From contig CM049317.1 in assembly GCA_026874595.1 (NCBI GenBank), forward strand, positions 67,792,118 through 67,856,117: a stretch of DNA of 64,000 bases, given 5' to 3'. Below, one piece after another: positions 26,465-38,455 of this stretch. Every line of letters begins with the position of its first letter. Positions within the stretch are counted from its first letter, which is position 1. Source of the DNA: Sipunculus nudus (taxonomy: Eukaryota; Annelida; Sipuncula; Golfingiida; Sipunculidae). A program made the translations under genes and the position numbers. The notes under the pieces are model-generated. The model saw only the letters and a program-made list of their open reading frames with translations, had not been told where the DNA came from and did no database searches.

Positions 26465-27790
26465 CAGGGGAACAATGTAGCAGGGGACAAAGTAGGAGGT
26501 GTACCATCTTGTTCATAGTTGTTCCAAAATTACATGTTCTCGAAGTACTCGAGCTCATAAGTACTATTTAGTGTACTCAGTACTCGTACCAGAGTACTTT
26601 CTTCAAAACGACATAAGTTCTCATACTAGTCCTCGAGTACTACGAAGTACTCATAAAAATGAGCACTTCAGTATATGCATAGAAAACAATAGTATATAAT
26701 AATAAAAGATAAAATGATACACAGATTATACATGCATACATACATACATACATATATATTGTTAATCTGTTTTTTTTTTCGGGGGGGGGGGGGGGTCAAA
26801 CACTTTTGCACAAGCATTGTCACAAGATAAGCAAACAGTTGCAGATGACAAAGTTGCTCACCCATTCAAACGCTGAGCATTTAGTAAACAAAGACTAAAA
26901 TGGATGTGTGTATTAGAGCCCTGGCCTGATGTATATAAGAAACCCACATCCAAATCAGTGTTGCACACCAAATCATAGGTGTTAAGTATGGTTGTTTGGT
27001 TGTTGGTAGCAGAGAGATTACTACCATAAAAATGAAACATCTATATTCACTGCTGCCTGGCCAGATAAAATAGACTTCATCAGGCTGATGCCCATTACAA
27101 AACCGTCAGTGCTCCTGCTGGTGTTCTATGCCCTCTGCCCTTCTCAGCCTTGTTTCTTGTTACATAATGTGTGAGACTTAATCAAACGAAATCAAGTATG
27201 GTCTTTGATTATACATCATTGCAGAACAGAACACTGACAACTTATCACCTAATCATCATTGTATGTGTATTTAAAATGTCACAGGGTTGCAATTAATTAT
27301 ATATTCACATGGGAATCAATATTTTTGCTATTATTTATAAAACATAAGCGTCGGAGAGTAATTTTAATTATAACAATTACTAGTATTTATATTTTTTTAA
27401 TAAGCGATTTCTTACATTTTGGATTTTTAACAATGATTATCAGAATGTTTAAAATCATTATTTTCTTAAAGCGAAGCAGCTCTTATGGCTCTTTATTTTT
27501 TGTTATTTACATGTAAGATAAACAAGCTGAGTTGAAATTTCATAAGCTTTACAAATTATTATATTATTATGACATCAAACAGAAGACATTGATTAATTTT
27601 CACCCCACATTTTAGATTTAACTGCTGAAAGTACCCATTACAGTACTCATGAGTACATTTGGAGTATTCGGTACTTGTACTCGAATACTTTAATGAAAAT
27701 ACCTAAAATACTCGTATTTGTACTCGAGTTCTTCATAAGCACTCAGTACAGGTACTTCATTACTTTCATTGTTCCCGGATCCAACTCTGA
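26465..27790. mobile_element. Non-autonomous hAT-like element with GTACTCGAGTAC-rich ends
   Basis: GGGGAACAATG at the left and its inverse CATTGTTCCC at the right flank subterminal blocks rich in GTACTC and GAGTAC, a layout common in hAT families. The segment is absent at the corresponding place upstream of copy E. Inside are a poly-G run and a CATA repeat; no transposase is recognisable. Ends are approximate. Confidence 0.5.
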
Positions 27791-28639
27791 TCTGGTTCAA
27801 TCACGATAACCTGCTTGAATAATATATGCTTGGTAGGAATAGTGTAATTGTAGAATGCACATGAACCTTTCAACAGGGTTTATACATGTACTGGAAACCG
27901 AGTATAATTTGTTGACACAATGTCAATGGTTACCAAAAGTTATGGTTATATGTCATGATAATTATCTTTAATGGGGATATGATCAATGCATTAGCATGCA
28001 GGCATGCCCCTGTATGTGCAATATGTTTATCATGACATATAACCACAATAAATATACTAATTATAATAGAGTAACAATAGAGTAATCACATTAAATCAGG
28101 AAAAAGTAAAATTAAAGTTAATTGAGCTGATCCCACTTATCATCATGTACTGAATACCTTCACATTCCTCATTCACAATTTAAGTCTAAATTCAGCTAAT
28201 CTTAATAATACCTTTAAGTAAGCTACGTAGGTCAAATCATCGATTTCTTTAATAAAACATGTCAACATTTCGGGATTTATGGACACAGAAATATAACTTA
28301 AATCCTATATAAAAATCCTGTTAAATTAATTGATATTCAGCAGTGTGATTTAGTTTTTTGTGTCAAATTCAAGCCTTGTTAATGAAATAAAGTCAAAGAA
28401 CAACTTGTTTGATCAATGAGATGATTGATGTCTAAGGTCAAATGTCGAGACAGCCACCTAAACGGAAGGACCCTCTTCAAATCGCTGCTAACCAAAGGGT
28501 TTGTAATATAAATCACATAGAAAACTAAGCAATGGCAAGTAGAATAATAAGTCACACTAAAGGTTAACAAAAGTTTACAATGCGGAGAATAATGATAACT
28601 AGATCATGTCTATGGGTCGCTAGGTGTTTTGTGAATAAA

Positions 28640-28662
28640 CGAGGTTAAACCATAACCATTAC
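28640..28662 (+). promoter_or_regulatory. Conserved upstream box of copy D
   Basis: AAACCATAACCATTAC corresponds to the copy E box. After removing the LINE at 28752-30455 it lies about 220 bp before the copy D signal-peptide ATG, the same spacing as in E. Confidence 0.35.
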
Positions 28663-28751
28663 ATGTGTGGAAAACCAAGGATATAATCATAACATCAATA
28701 AATCTAAACTGCTAAAGATCACATGTAAGAACAAATGAAATGCCATATGCC

Positions 28752-30455
28752 AACCAAAAGCTCTACACTCGACCCAATGCCCACGGCTCTTTTGAAGCAG
28801 TGCATTAATGATATTGTTCCACTGATTACTTCAATTGTTAACATGTCTCTCTCTACAGGTTAAGTTCCGTCTCAATTTAAACACGCTGTAGTGACTCCAC
28901 TGTTGAAAAAGCAAGGGTTAGATCCGAATGATTTAAAAAATTATAGGCCAGTCTCTAACCTTCCATTTGTTTCAAAAATCCTTGAAAAGATTGTTCTAGA
29001 GCAGTTACAATGTCATCTTCATAACAATAATTTAATTGAAATCCATCAATCGGCTTACAGAAGGCATCACAGCACAGAGACCGCTGTGTTAAGTGTTTTG
29101 GATGGCCTTCTTACGGCGACAGACAAGAAACACGTTTCTCTGATAACTTTGTTAGACCTAAGCGCGGCGTTTGACACGCTAGATCATTCAATATTGCTTA
29201 AAAGACTTCAACTGACATTTGGTATACACGACACAGTACTTTCATGGTTTTCCTCATATCTGAGAAACCGCTCCCAAGCTGTTATTGTTGACGGTAGATT
29301 GTCTGACCCATGCTCTCTATTGTATGGTGTCCCCCAGGGTTCCGTGTTGGGGCCTGTACTCTTCACTTTATATTCACAACCTTTGTCTGATATTATAACT
29401 GCTCATAATTGTGCTTTTCATAAATATGCGGATGACACCGAGCTATCTAAAAGTAACGAACCGGACCAATTTAGTTCTGTACAGTTGAGTATACAGAATT
29501 GTATTGAAGATGTCCTCTCTTGGATGACCAGCAACAAACTTAAACTGAATACCGATAAGACCGAAGTTATGCCAGTTGGCTCCTACTCCTGTCTTCAGAT
29601 GATTAACAACGCCCCCTTAGCGTTTGTGGTAGTAATGTCACTTTCCAGACTTCTGTGAAATACCTCGGTGTGAAAATTGATCGAACACTTTCCATGCATG
29701 ATCATATTAATAGCGTGTGTCGTGCAGTTTTTCTCGAACTCCGACGTATTGCTTCCATCCGGCGTTTCCTAACCTCCAGCGTTTGTGCTAGGCTAGTCTG
29801 TGCTACTATTACATCACGCCTTGATTATTGTAATTCAATTTTGGTAGGTTTACCGTTAGAACAAATCTCACGGTTCCAAATGCTTCAAAATAATGCAGCC
29901 CGTGTTATTCTTAAAAAAAACGAAAAAGGGACCATGTTACGCCGTTACTTAAGAAACTCCACTGGCTGCCAGTTCAGCATCGGATACAATACAAACTCGC
30001 AGTCCTTGTTTATAGATATTTTGATGGATCACTGCCACCATATCTTTCGTCAAAACTATGTATTTATCGGCCGGTGCGCACCCTACGCTCTTCTAACGAA
30101 AGTCTTCTAATATTGCCTAAGTGCCGTACGAAAGTCGGTGAACGTTCTTTCAGTTAAATTGCCCCTAAGATCTGGAATTCCCTTCCAGCTGAACTTAGAA
30201 AATCCCCCACTATCAATACTTTTAAGACAAATCTTAAAACATACCTATTTCTGCAGGCATTTTGTAATTAGCAACATTTACCATACATGTAATCTCAGGT
30301 GTGTGTGGGTGAGTAGGTGTGTGTGTGTGTGTGTGTGCTTATATATTTATATATTGTGTAACTGATGTGTAAAAATGCAAGCGCTGTGAGTCTGATCTTG
30401 GAGTTCAGCGCTATATAAGTACTATTCATTATTATTATTATTATTTATTATTATC
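28752..30455 (+). mobile_element. 5'-truncated CR1/L2-type LINE with frameshifts
   Basis: Reverse transcriptase region: KNYRPVSNLPF, LDLSAAFDTLDH (motif A), GVPQGSVLGP (motif B), YADD (motif C) across 28891-29658. It then moves into another frame (29655-30110: SRLDYCNSI, LQNNAAR) and breaks again before the distal LHWLP and Pro/Leu-rich parts. No endonuclease domain, so it is 5'-truncated. The 3' end has a GCGCTATATAAGTACTATTC-like tail and (ATT)n at about 30423-30455. It sits between the copy D promoter box and signal exon, and is absent from copy E. Confidence 0.85.
30302..30335. repeat. (GT)n microsatellite in LINE 3' region
   Basis: GT-rich run inside the 3' part of the LINE. Confidence 0.85.
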
Positions 30456-30931
30456 ATTATATGAGATTATAAATATATTTAGTTGCAGTTTCAACCAACT
30501 TGCCCCTTTTAAAAGTGTGAAAGAGGTGCACTTCAACCTATAAACTCGAATATGGTCGTAAAATTTCACATTCGCAATGCGTTCCTTCATGTTGATTCTA
30601 TCAACCGTGTCCAGTATAAGATGTAAAGGTAATTAGATTTTCTTCTAATTTTCTCTCATTATTTTTTTAAACTAAAAATAGCCGTTTATCTCAAGCTTGC
30701 AGAAGCTCATATAGACTCGAATGGAGCCTCTGACCATGACATCCGGTTTGTAGAAATGGAATCTAAACCTGGCATCACACCCGGAGTAAAATCACAGAGG
30801 TCAGGTCACGATCTGCGGAAGCATCACCCGTATCTTCAAGTCGAGCCCGCTCCTCTTCCTTAAGTATCTCCCCTGTGATGATGAAGCATCCCAGCACTTT
30901 AAATAACATTAGAAAGACATCCATGTCATTC

Positions 30932-30935
<4 letters not shown>

Positions 30936-30993
<58 letters not shown>
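30936..30993. repeat. (TA)n tract at left edge of the Penelope cluster
   Basis: Replaces the end of copy D exon 2. A matching tract lies at the right edge (37053-37103). Confidence 0.95.
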
Positions 30994-30999
<6 letters not shown>

Positions 31000-32515
31000 C
31001 GTATAGCCGTGTTAGTCCCTCAGTGTATAGATAACAGAATGAAGATGCCTTAGTGTTGACTAACTGTTTAATTCAACCACGAGCTTTCGAAGCTTATAGC
31101 TTCTTCATCAGGTGTCAAGTGGAAAGGTATAGAAATCGGCCGTATATATATGTTAGATAAACAATTTCTCATGACCATAATGCATGGTATAGTGTTATGG
31201 ATCTGTGATTGGCTACTCTGAATTTATATCATGTTGACCCAGTTTCCGAGTGTGTCATTGTTATTTACCCATAATGCTAGGTTATGACTGTCCGGGTTAT
31301 GTTGAGTTCATGTCCTCTGACATAATAAAGGTTTAAAGTTCATTATGCTCATCGGCTCAATGTTGATTATGATTGACGACTAATGTGGTGGCGATCTGGT
31401 TGTGCAAGTCCATGATTATGAATAGAGATATTCCATATGTAAATGGTGTGTTAAATGATATATTAAAAAGTCTGTATCAGAAAGTTTACGTATAAGATGA
31501 TGACGTTTGTCGATTACTTGATATTATTATTGTGTGTAAGCTTGAGAGGTGATCTCACAACACGGCGGTATCAGTGGCGGGAATGTGCACGTATGCATGA
31601 GGAATGACGTCACGTCATTATCAATATGGAGGGGTCGTTCGGTGCTATTAATATAATGGTATGTCTCAATGTCTGTAGTGTGCCATGAAACCGGCATCGC
31701 GATTTAATCCTTTCCTTATGGTGTCAAATTTATCAATCAGTTTTAGTTCCCATATCTGTCGTTGTCGGGTGTCGGTAAGGTGGCCCTTCAGAACGCAAAT
31801 CTGCATGCATTCTGGCGAGTGTTCCTGTTGAGAAAAATGTTCTCCGACCGGTAAGTTCGTGTCTAGCGTTTTAATGGACTGTCTGTGGCCATTTATTCTA
31901 AGACTTAGCATTAGGCTGGTTTCGCCTATATAAATAACTCTTGGACATATTTTACATAGGATGGCATAGACTACACCTTTACTGGTGCAGTCAAAGTGTC
32001 CCTGAATAGTGTGTTTGGCACCATGGATAATTAGGGTTTCCATGCGGACTATGAGTGGGCATGTGCGACAGCGCGGTCTTTTACATGGGAATGTACCGTT
32101 AGTGTTATCATATCTGAAGCTTTGATTTTGTACTAATTTTTTATGTAGATTATGGGGTTGTTTAAAAGAGAGGAGTGGTGTGTCGGGAAAGAGGGGTTTT
32201 AATGTAGGGTCCGATTCTAATAAAGGTTGCAGATCGTGGATAATTCTTTTTAGAGGTTTTAGTATGCGGGGATGAAATGTTGTAACTAGCGGTGTGCGAG
32301 TGTTTTCTATTTTGATTTTTCGGGCGAGTAGAGAGCTGCGTGAGATTTTAGTGGCTTTTCCTATTTGTTTTTCTACCGTTTTCTGTTTGTATCCCATGTT
32401 GATAAAAATATGTTGTAGTTTCGCTATGTTTCGATTTCTATCGGATATGTCGGAACATATCCTATTGTATCTTATGGCTTGACTAAATATAATTGATTTA
32501 CCAACATGGGGTGGG
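30994..32515 (-). mobile_element. Penelope-like element, inverted 5'-truncated copy (S1)
   Basis: Minus-strand copy containing the last part of the element: a 243-codon frame at 32397-31666 with the CKRPRC.TC zinc-binding motif and the GIY-YIG endonuclease (GVVYAI...YIGET), then the 3' noncoding region and the terminal segment. It is the inverse of S2 and meets it head to head at about 32515. The reading frame is open. Confidence 0.85.
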
Positions 32516-33660
32516 TAAAAAATTAGTACAAAATCAAAGCTTCAGATATGATAACACTAACGGTACATTCCCATGTAAAAGACCGCGCTGTCGCACATGC
32601 CCACTCATAGTCCGCATGGAAACCCTAATTATCCATGGTGCCAAACACACTATTCAGGGACACTTTGACTGCACCAGTAAAGGTGTAGTCTATGCCATCC
32701 TATGTAAAATATGTCCAGGAGTTATTTATATAGGCGAAACCAGCCTAATGCTAAGTCTTAGAATAAATGGCCACAGACAGTCCATTAAAACGCTAGACAC
32801 GAACTTACCGGTCGGAGAACATTTTTCTCAACAGGAACACTCGCCAGAATGCATGCAGATTTGCGTTCTGAAGGGCCACCTTACCGACACACGACAACGA
32901 CAGATATGGGAACTAAAACTGATTGATAAATTTGACACCATAAGGAAAGGATTAAATCGCGATGCCGGTTTCATGGCACACTACAGACATTGAGACATAC
33001 CATTATATTAATAGCACCGAACGACCCCTCCATATTGATAATGACTTGACGTCATTCCTCATGCATACGTGCACATTCCCGCCACTGATACCGCCGTGTT
33101 GTGAGATCACCTCTCAAGCTTACACACAATAATAATATCAAGTAATCGACAAACGTCATCATCTTATACGTAAACTTTCTGATACAGACTTTTTAATATA
33201 TCATTTAACACACCATTTACATATGGATTATCTCTATTCATAATCATGGACTTGCACAACCAGATCGCCACCACATTAGTCGTCAATCATCATCAACATT
33301 GAGCCGATGAGCATAATGAACTTTAAACCTTTATTATGTCAGAGGACATGAACTCAACATAACCCGGACAGTCATAACCTAGCATTATGGGTAAATAACA
33401 ATGACACACTCGGAACCTGGGTCAACATGATATAAATTCAGAGTAGCCAATCACAGATCCATTACACTATACCATGCATTATGGTCATTAGAAATTCTTT
33501 ATCTAACATATATATACGGCCGATTTCTATACCTTTCCACTTGACACCTGATGAAGAAGCTATAAGCTTCGAAAGCTCGTGGTTGAATTAAACGGTTAGT
33601 CAACACTAAGGCGTCTTCATTCTGTTATCTATACACTGAGGGACTAACACGGCTATACGC
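32516..33660 (+). mobile_element. Penelope-like element, direct 5'-truncated copy (S2)
   Basis: Starts inside the coding region and runs through the GIY-YIG endonuclease (frame 32493-32993), the 3' noncoding region and the terminal segment (GACTAACACGGCTATACGCA). Only a handful of differences from the matching part of S3. It supplies the upstream Penelope LTR-like unit for S3, the partial tandem arrangement typical of these elements. Confidence 0.85.
33543..33592 (+). ncRNA. Degenerate hammerhead-like motif in Penelope terminus (S2)
   Basis: CTGATGA, then GAAGC-TATAA-GCTTC (a stem II hairpin), then GAAA. One extra A separates the core from stem II, and I cannot close stem III. Probably a decayed hammerhead. 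Repeated in S3 (36972-36998) and inverted in S1 (31087-31111). Confidence 0.4.
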
Positions 33661-36600
33661 ATTCTACATCATGACGTCCGACGCCGCATACAGCCGGAAC
33701 AAGTGGAAACTCATCAAGATCAAGATCAAAATAGCCAGAATTGAGAGCGATATTTATTTCATCAATCAGTGCAAGAAGAAAGACCTCATACCAAAGGGAC
33801 TTCTTGTCAAGAATCCGATGGCCACGACATACAATACAGACTACTCAGCCAGGCTGTGTAGAAATTTGTCGAAGAAACTCAGAAACCACCTCTCACATGT
33901 TCTGTACTCAAGAAAGGACACGTACAACAGGAAGTATGAAGAATTACTTCAGCAAATCAACCCGGACTCTGAAACACTCACTGAAATCATGAAAGTGTAT
34001 ACGCGGGAGTTACACATTTATATCACCCGGAAGAAAGGTAAGCTTGAGAGACTCTCACAACACGGCCATAATTTAAAAAAAAAACCTGTTATAAACAATT
34101 CGAACCAATATACACTCGAACATGTCGACAGACCCAAATTCACACATGACTTGACCGTTTATACAGACAAGTCGGACAACAAACACACAGACAGACCTGC
34201 GACATCTGATCCATCTAAGATTATCAACTTATCAGCTTATAAATTAACTGACTCTGAAACTAAATTACTCTCCAAGGGTCTCAAGTTTTGCCCGACTAAA
34301 TCAATAGATAACATAGCGCTTTGCGGAGATCTAGAAGATTTTTTCCGGAGACTCCGCCTGGCAGAATATTTTAGCAAAGACACAGAGGCATTATGCGGAC
34401 TACACAAGCAAACGGATAAAAAAACTAAAACAGTTCGTTACAGCAGATGGACACCTCTACCCGGGCGGAATCAAAAGTTAGATTTATACATTAACACATT
34501 CAGGAGCAGGATTAAAACTGAAATTATAGACAAAATAACCAAACCAGAATATAATTTAACAAACGGTGAGCGCAAAGCAATGAATAAATTACAGAATAAT
34601 AATGAAATTGTGATCAGACCTGCCGATAAAGGGGGAGCCACTGTCATGCAAAATAAGAATGACTATGTTAAAGAAGCGTATCGCCAACTTAATAATCATA
34701 AGTATTATAAAAAAACTAGAAAAAGACCCAACCCCACAATATCTGCAAGAGCTAAACGGTCTTATCTCCACATTCCCTCTAGGAACACAACATCAAATTA
34801 ATGAATTAATCCCATGTGATCCTAAACCCGGCTACTTCTATACACTTCCCAAAATTCACAAACAAAACAACCCTGGTCGTCCCATCATCTCCGGATTGGG
34901 TACACCCACTGAAAAAATATCCGGTTTTGTAGAATCATGTTTAAAACCTATAGTCCAAAATTCCAGTAGTTACGTTCGAGACACCAATGATTTCTTAAAC
35001 AAACTTGGCCAAATCAACAAAATTCCACCACATTCTATCTTAGCAACCCTTGATGTGGAATCCCTTTACACCAATATCCCCCATAATGACGGGCTTGCCG
35101 CATCTTTAAAATTACTCACAAAATTTCATACCGAAAACGTGACAGCCCCATCAGTCGTAAAAAAACAAGCGGAATTTATTCTCACCCATAATTATTTTAG
35201 CTTCAACAATGAGATTTATCTTCAGATGATGGGAACGGCCATGGGTACACGCATGGCGCCACAATATGCAAACACATTTATGATTTCAATGGAAGAAAAT
35301 TTTCTTGATCAACAAACATTTAAACCTTTACTCTACCTACGTTACATCGACGATATATTTCTTATATGGCATCATGGTCGTGAAAACCTATTAAAATTTT
35401 ATAGCGATTTCAATAATTTTCACCCCGACATAACATTCAAAATGGAGTACTCCGTAGATAGGATTAATTTCCTTGACACCACAGTAAAATTAACAGATGG
35501 CAACATTCACACATCTATTTACCGCAAACCCACCGACAGGTATAATTATATCCATCCTACTAGTTGTCACCCACCCCATGTTGGTAAATCAATTATATTT
35601 AGTCAAACCATAAGATACAATAGGATATGTTCCGACATATCCGATAGAAATCGAAACATAGCGAAACTACAAAATATTTTTATCAACATGGGATACAAAC
35701 AGAAAACGGTAGAAAAACAAATAGGAAAAGCCACTAAAATCTCACGCAGCTCTCTACTCGCCCCAAAAATCAAAATAGAAAACACTCGCACACCGCTAGT
35801 TACAACATTTCATCCCCGCATACTAAAACCTCTAAAAAGAATTATCCACGATCTGCAACCTTTATTAGAATCGGACCCTACATTAAAACCCCTCTTTCCC
35901 GACACCACTCCTCTCTTTTAAACAACCCCATAATCTACATAAAAAATTAGTACAAAATCAAAGCTTCAGATATGATAACACTAACGGTACATTCCCATGT
36001 AAAAGACCGCGCTGTCGCACATGCCCACTCATAGTCCGCATGGAAACCCTAATTATCCATGGTGCCAAACACACTATTCAGGGACACTTTGACTGCACCA
36101 GTAAAGGTGTAGTCTATGCCATCCTATGTAAAATATGTCCAAGAGTTATTTATATAGGCGAAACCAGCCTAATGCTAAGTCTTAGAATAAATGGCCACAG
36201 ACAGTCCATTAAAACGCTAGACACGAACTTACCGGTCGGAGAACATTTTTCTCAACAGGAACACTCGCCAGAATGCATGCAGATTTGCGTTCTGAAGGGC
36301 CACCTTACCGACACACGACAACGACAGATATGGGAACTAAAACTGATTGATAAATTTGACACCATAAGGAAAGGATTAAATCGCGATGCCGGTTTCATGG
36401 CACACTACAGACATTGAGACATACCATTATATTAATAGCACCGAACGACCCCTCCATATTGATAATGACGTGACGTCATTCCTCATGCATACGTGCACAT
36501 TCCCGCCACTGATACCGCCGTGTTGTGAGATCACCTCTCAAGCTTACACACAATAATAATATCAAGTAATCGACAAACGTCATCATCTTATACGTAAACT

Positions 36601-37051
36601 TTCTGATACAGACTTTTTAATATATCATTTAACACACCATTTACATATGGATTATCTCTATTCATAATCATGGACTTGCACAACCAGATCGCCACCACAT
36701 TAGTCGTCAATCATCATCAACATTGAGCCGATGAGCATAATGAACTTTAAACCTTTATTATGTCAGAGGACATGAACTCAACATAACCCGGACAGTCATA
36801 ACCTAGCATTATGGGTAAATAACAATGACACACTCGGAACCTGGGTCAACATGATATAAATTCAGAGTAGCCAATCACAGATCCATTACACTATACCATG
36901 CATTATGGTCATTAGAAATTCTTTATCTAACATATATATACGGCCGATTTCTATACCTTTCCACTTGACACCTGATGAAGAAGCTATAAGCTTCGAAAGC
37001 TCGTGGTTGAATTAAACAGTTAGTCAACACTAAGGCGTCTTCATTCTGTTA

Positions 37052-37052
<1 letters not shown>
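33661..37052 (+). mobile_element. Penelope-like element, near-complete copy (S3), EN+ type
   Basis: Coding region from 33671 in three frames: 33671-34801 (N-terminal and start of RT), 34659-35921 (RT: LDVESLYTNIPH, MGTAMGTRMAPQYANTF, YIDD, NFLDTTV) and 36040-36417 (GIY-YIG endonuclease). Frame is lost in an A-run at about 34709-34715 and again at about 35903, where two bases present in S1 are missing. So the copy has all domains but is not functional as it stands. Penelope RT copies RNA primed at a nick made by its GIY-YIG nuclease (family knowledge). Near identity with S2 suggests recent activity. Confidence 0.88.
36967..37015 (+). ncRNA. Degenerate hammerhead-like motif in Penelope terminus (S3)
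   Basis: Same layout as at 33548: CTGATGA at 36972, stem II GAAGC/GCTTC, GAAA at 36995. Confidence 0.4.

Positions 37053-37103
<51 letters not shown>
37053..37103. repeat. (TA)n tract at right edge of the Penelope cluster
   Basis: Separates the element end from copy D intron 2, which resumes with CAGGTTAGGTCATTATTC (copy E: CAGGTGAGATCATTAGTC). Confidence 0.95.
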
Positions 37104-37107
<4 letters not shown>

Positions 37108-37603
37108 GGTTAGGTCATTATTCACAGTATGTGAAAGTGTTCTCCCCTAACTTGATTCAAATTTATAATCAATTAAGTTTTGATGCATATTTCTCTCTCC
37201 ATTAGAAGGTATTGTAAAACGCTGTGTATTATTATCTGTTGAAAAATTTTCACAACATGATTTTCACACCAGTGAGGCATTATTCTTCAAATCCTAATTC
37301 TTAAGTAGATTTTAGGGCCCCATGGTGATATATCCGATTGTTCCCTACCTCTAACCACTGAATTTCCATGACTATGTCTCATTAAATGTGTGTCCAATTT
37401 TTAGCTCAGCTCCCCATAAGTCATCTTAACTACAGCAATTACCCTTTGTCCTCGTCCGTCTAATCGACCTGCTGGTCTGCCGGTATTAAGGGACAAGTCG
37501 TAACTTCTAACTCAATATGTTTGTAGGTTCCTGGTAAATCACCGTGCAAGACAAATTTAGGTAACTCTGATTTATATTCTGCGCATTACACACGTATTTA
37601 TTT

Positions 37604-38455
37604 GTTTTTGCCTATTGGCAAACCAGACCTGTATATTTGTTTTTATTCTTTGTGGCACATCGCTGAGGATGTGAACGTCCAGGTTTACAATGCACCTTGT
37701 CACATGCCTGATGCCCTCACATGGTCAGGAGTTGTTCTAAAGAAAGCACAGAGCGTCCTGGCACCAGCACACACGCGCAAGGATGTGAGTGGGTCGTTCT
37801 CACAACTGACTCCCGCAGCAGTATATCCGTTTTAACGTGCGTGTTCATTTTTCTTGCACCGAGCGTAGAATGTCTTGATGAGCCAGAGTCAAAGGCTCCC
37901 TCAGCTGAAGTCCACTGGAATCATCCAGGACTACGTAGTTAAGCGTCTCCATACCTTCCTCGGTCTGTTCCTGAAAGCAACCCACACGGGTGTCACATAG
38001 ACAGAATTCCAGTTTTTCCGCATAAAGCGACACCATCTCTGAAGTCCTTTACAGTGAACATTAAACGGTTTTCCCAAGACATTGACTGTCACCACAGATA
38101 GCCGCAATCTCTTAGCGATATCGACACGTCTAGCAGGACTGCAGTCATCAGCGGACTCGAGCATTGCTCAGGCCCTTTTGAAGAATTCTTAGAAGCCACT
38201 ACTTATATGCGACTGCTTACGTCACAACTCCGTCATGCTTCTTGTAAAGTCACCACTTCTATCCACTTTGAACATGAACATCAACATGAACTTTTACGTG
38301 GTCACGCCCTAAGAGATGACACCCTGAGAAAATTAATCAAAACACGTTTTCATGCTTTGATGTCTATACCAGACGGTAGTTACTATGGAGACCGCATGGA
38401 GTTAAGTTGCCTTGAAACAGAGGCAGGTGTGCGTTCATGCTACTAAATTTTTCTT
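37604..38455. other. Inserted sequence of unclear identity beside the Gypsy element
   Basis: Absent from copy E and GC-richer than its surroundings. Short open frames on both strands match nothing I recognise. It may be the long terminal repeat or 3' part of the Gypsy element, or a second insertion. I could not find a matching direct repeat near 41100. Confidence 0.4.

Noticed and set aside
27070-27100. CTGATGAAG motif on the minus strand as a third hammerhead
   Set aside because: No GAAA at the right distance and no stem II.
26499-27770. Dense GTACTC/GAGTAC words as a CRISPR-like or operator array
   Set aside because: Spacing is irregular and the words cluster at the two ends of a private insertion; better explained as transposon subterminal repeats.
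34589-34771. Minus-strand frames inside the Penelope coding region (also 35603-35791)
   Set aside because: Shadows of the plus-strand RT frame.
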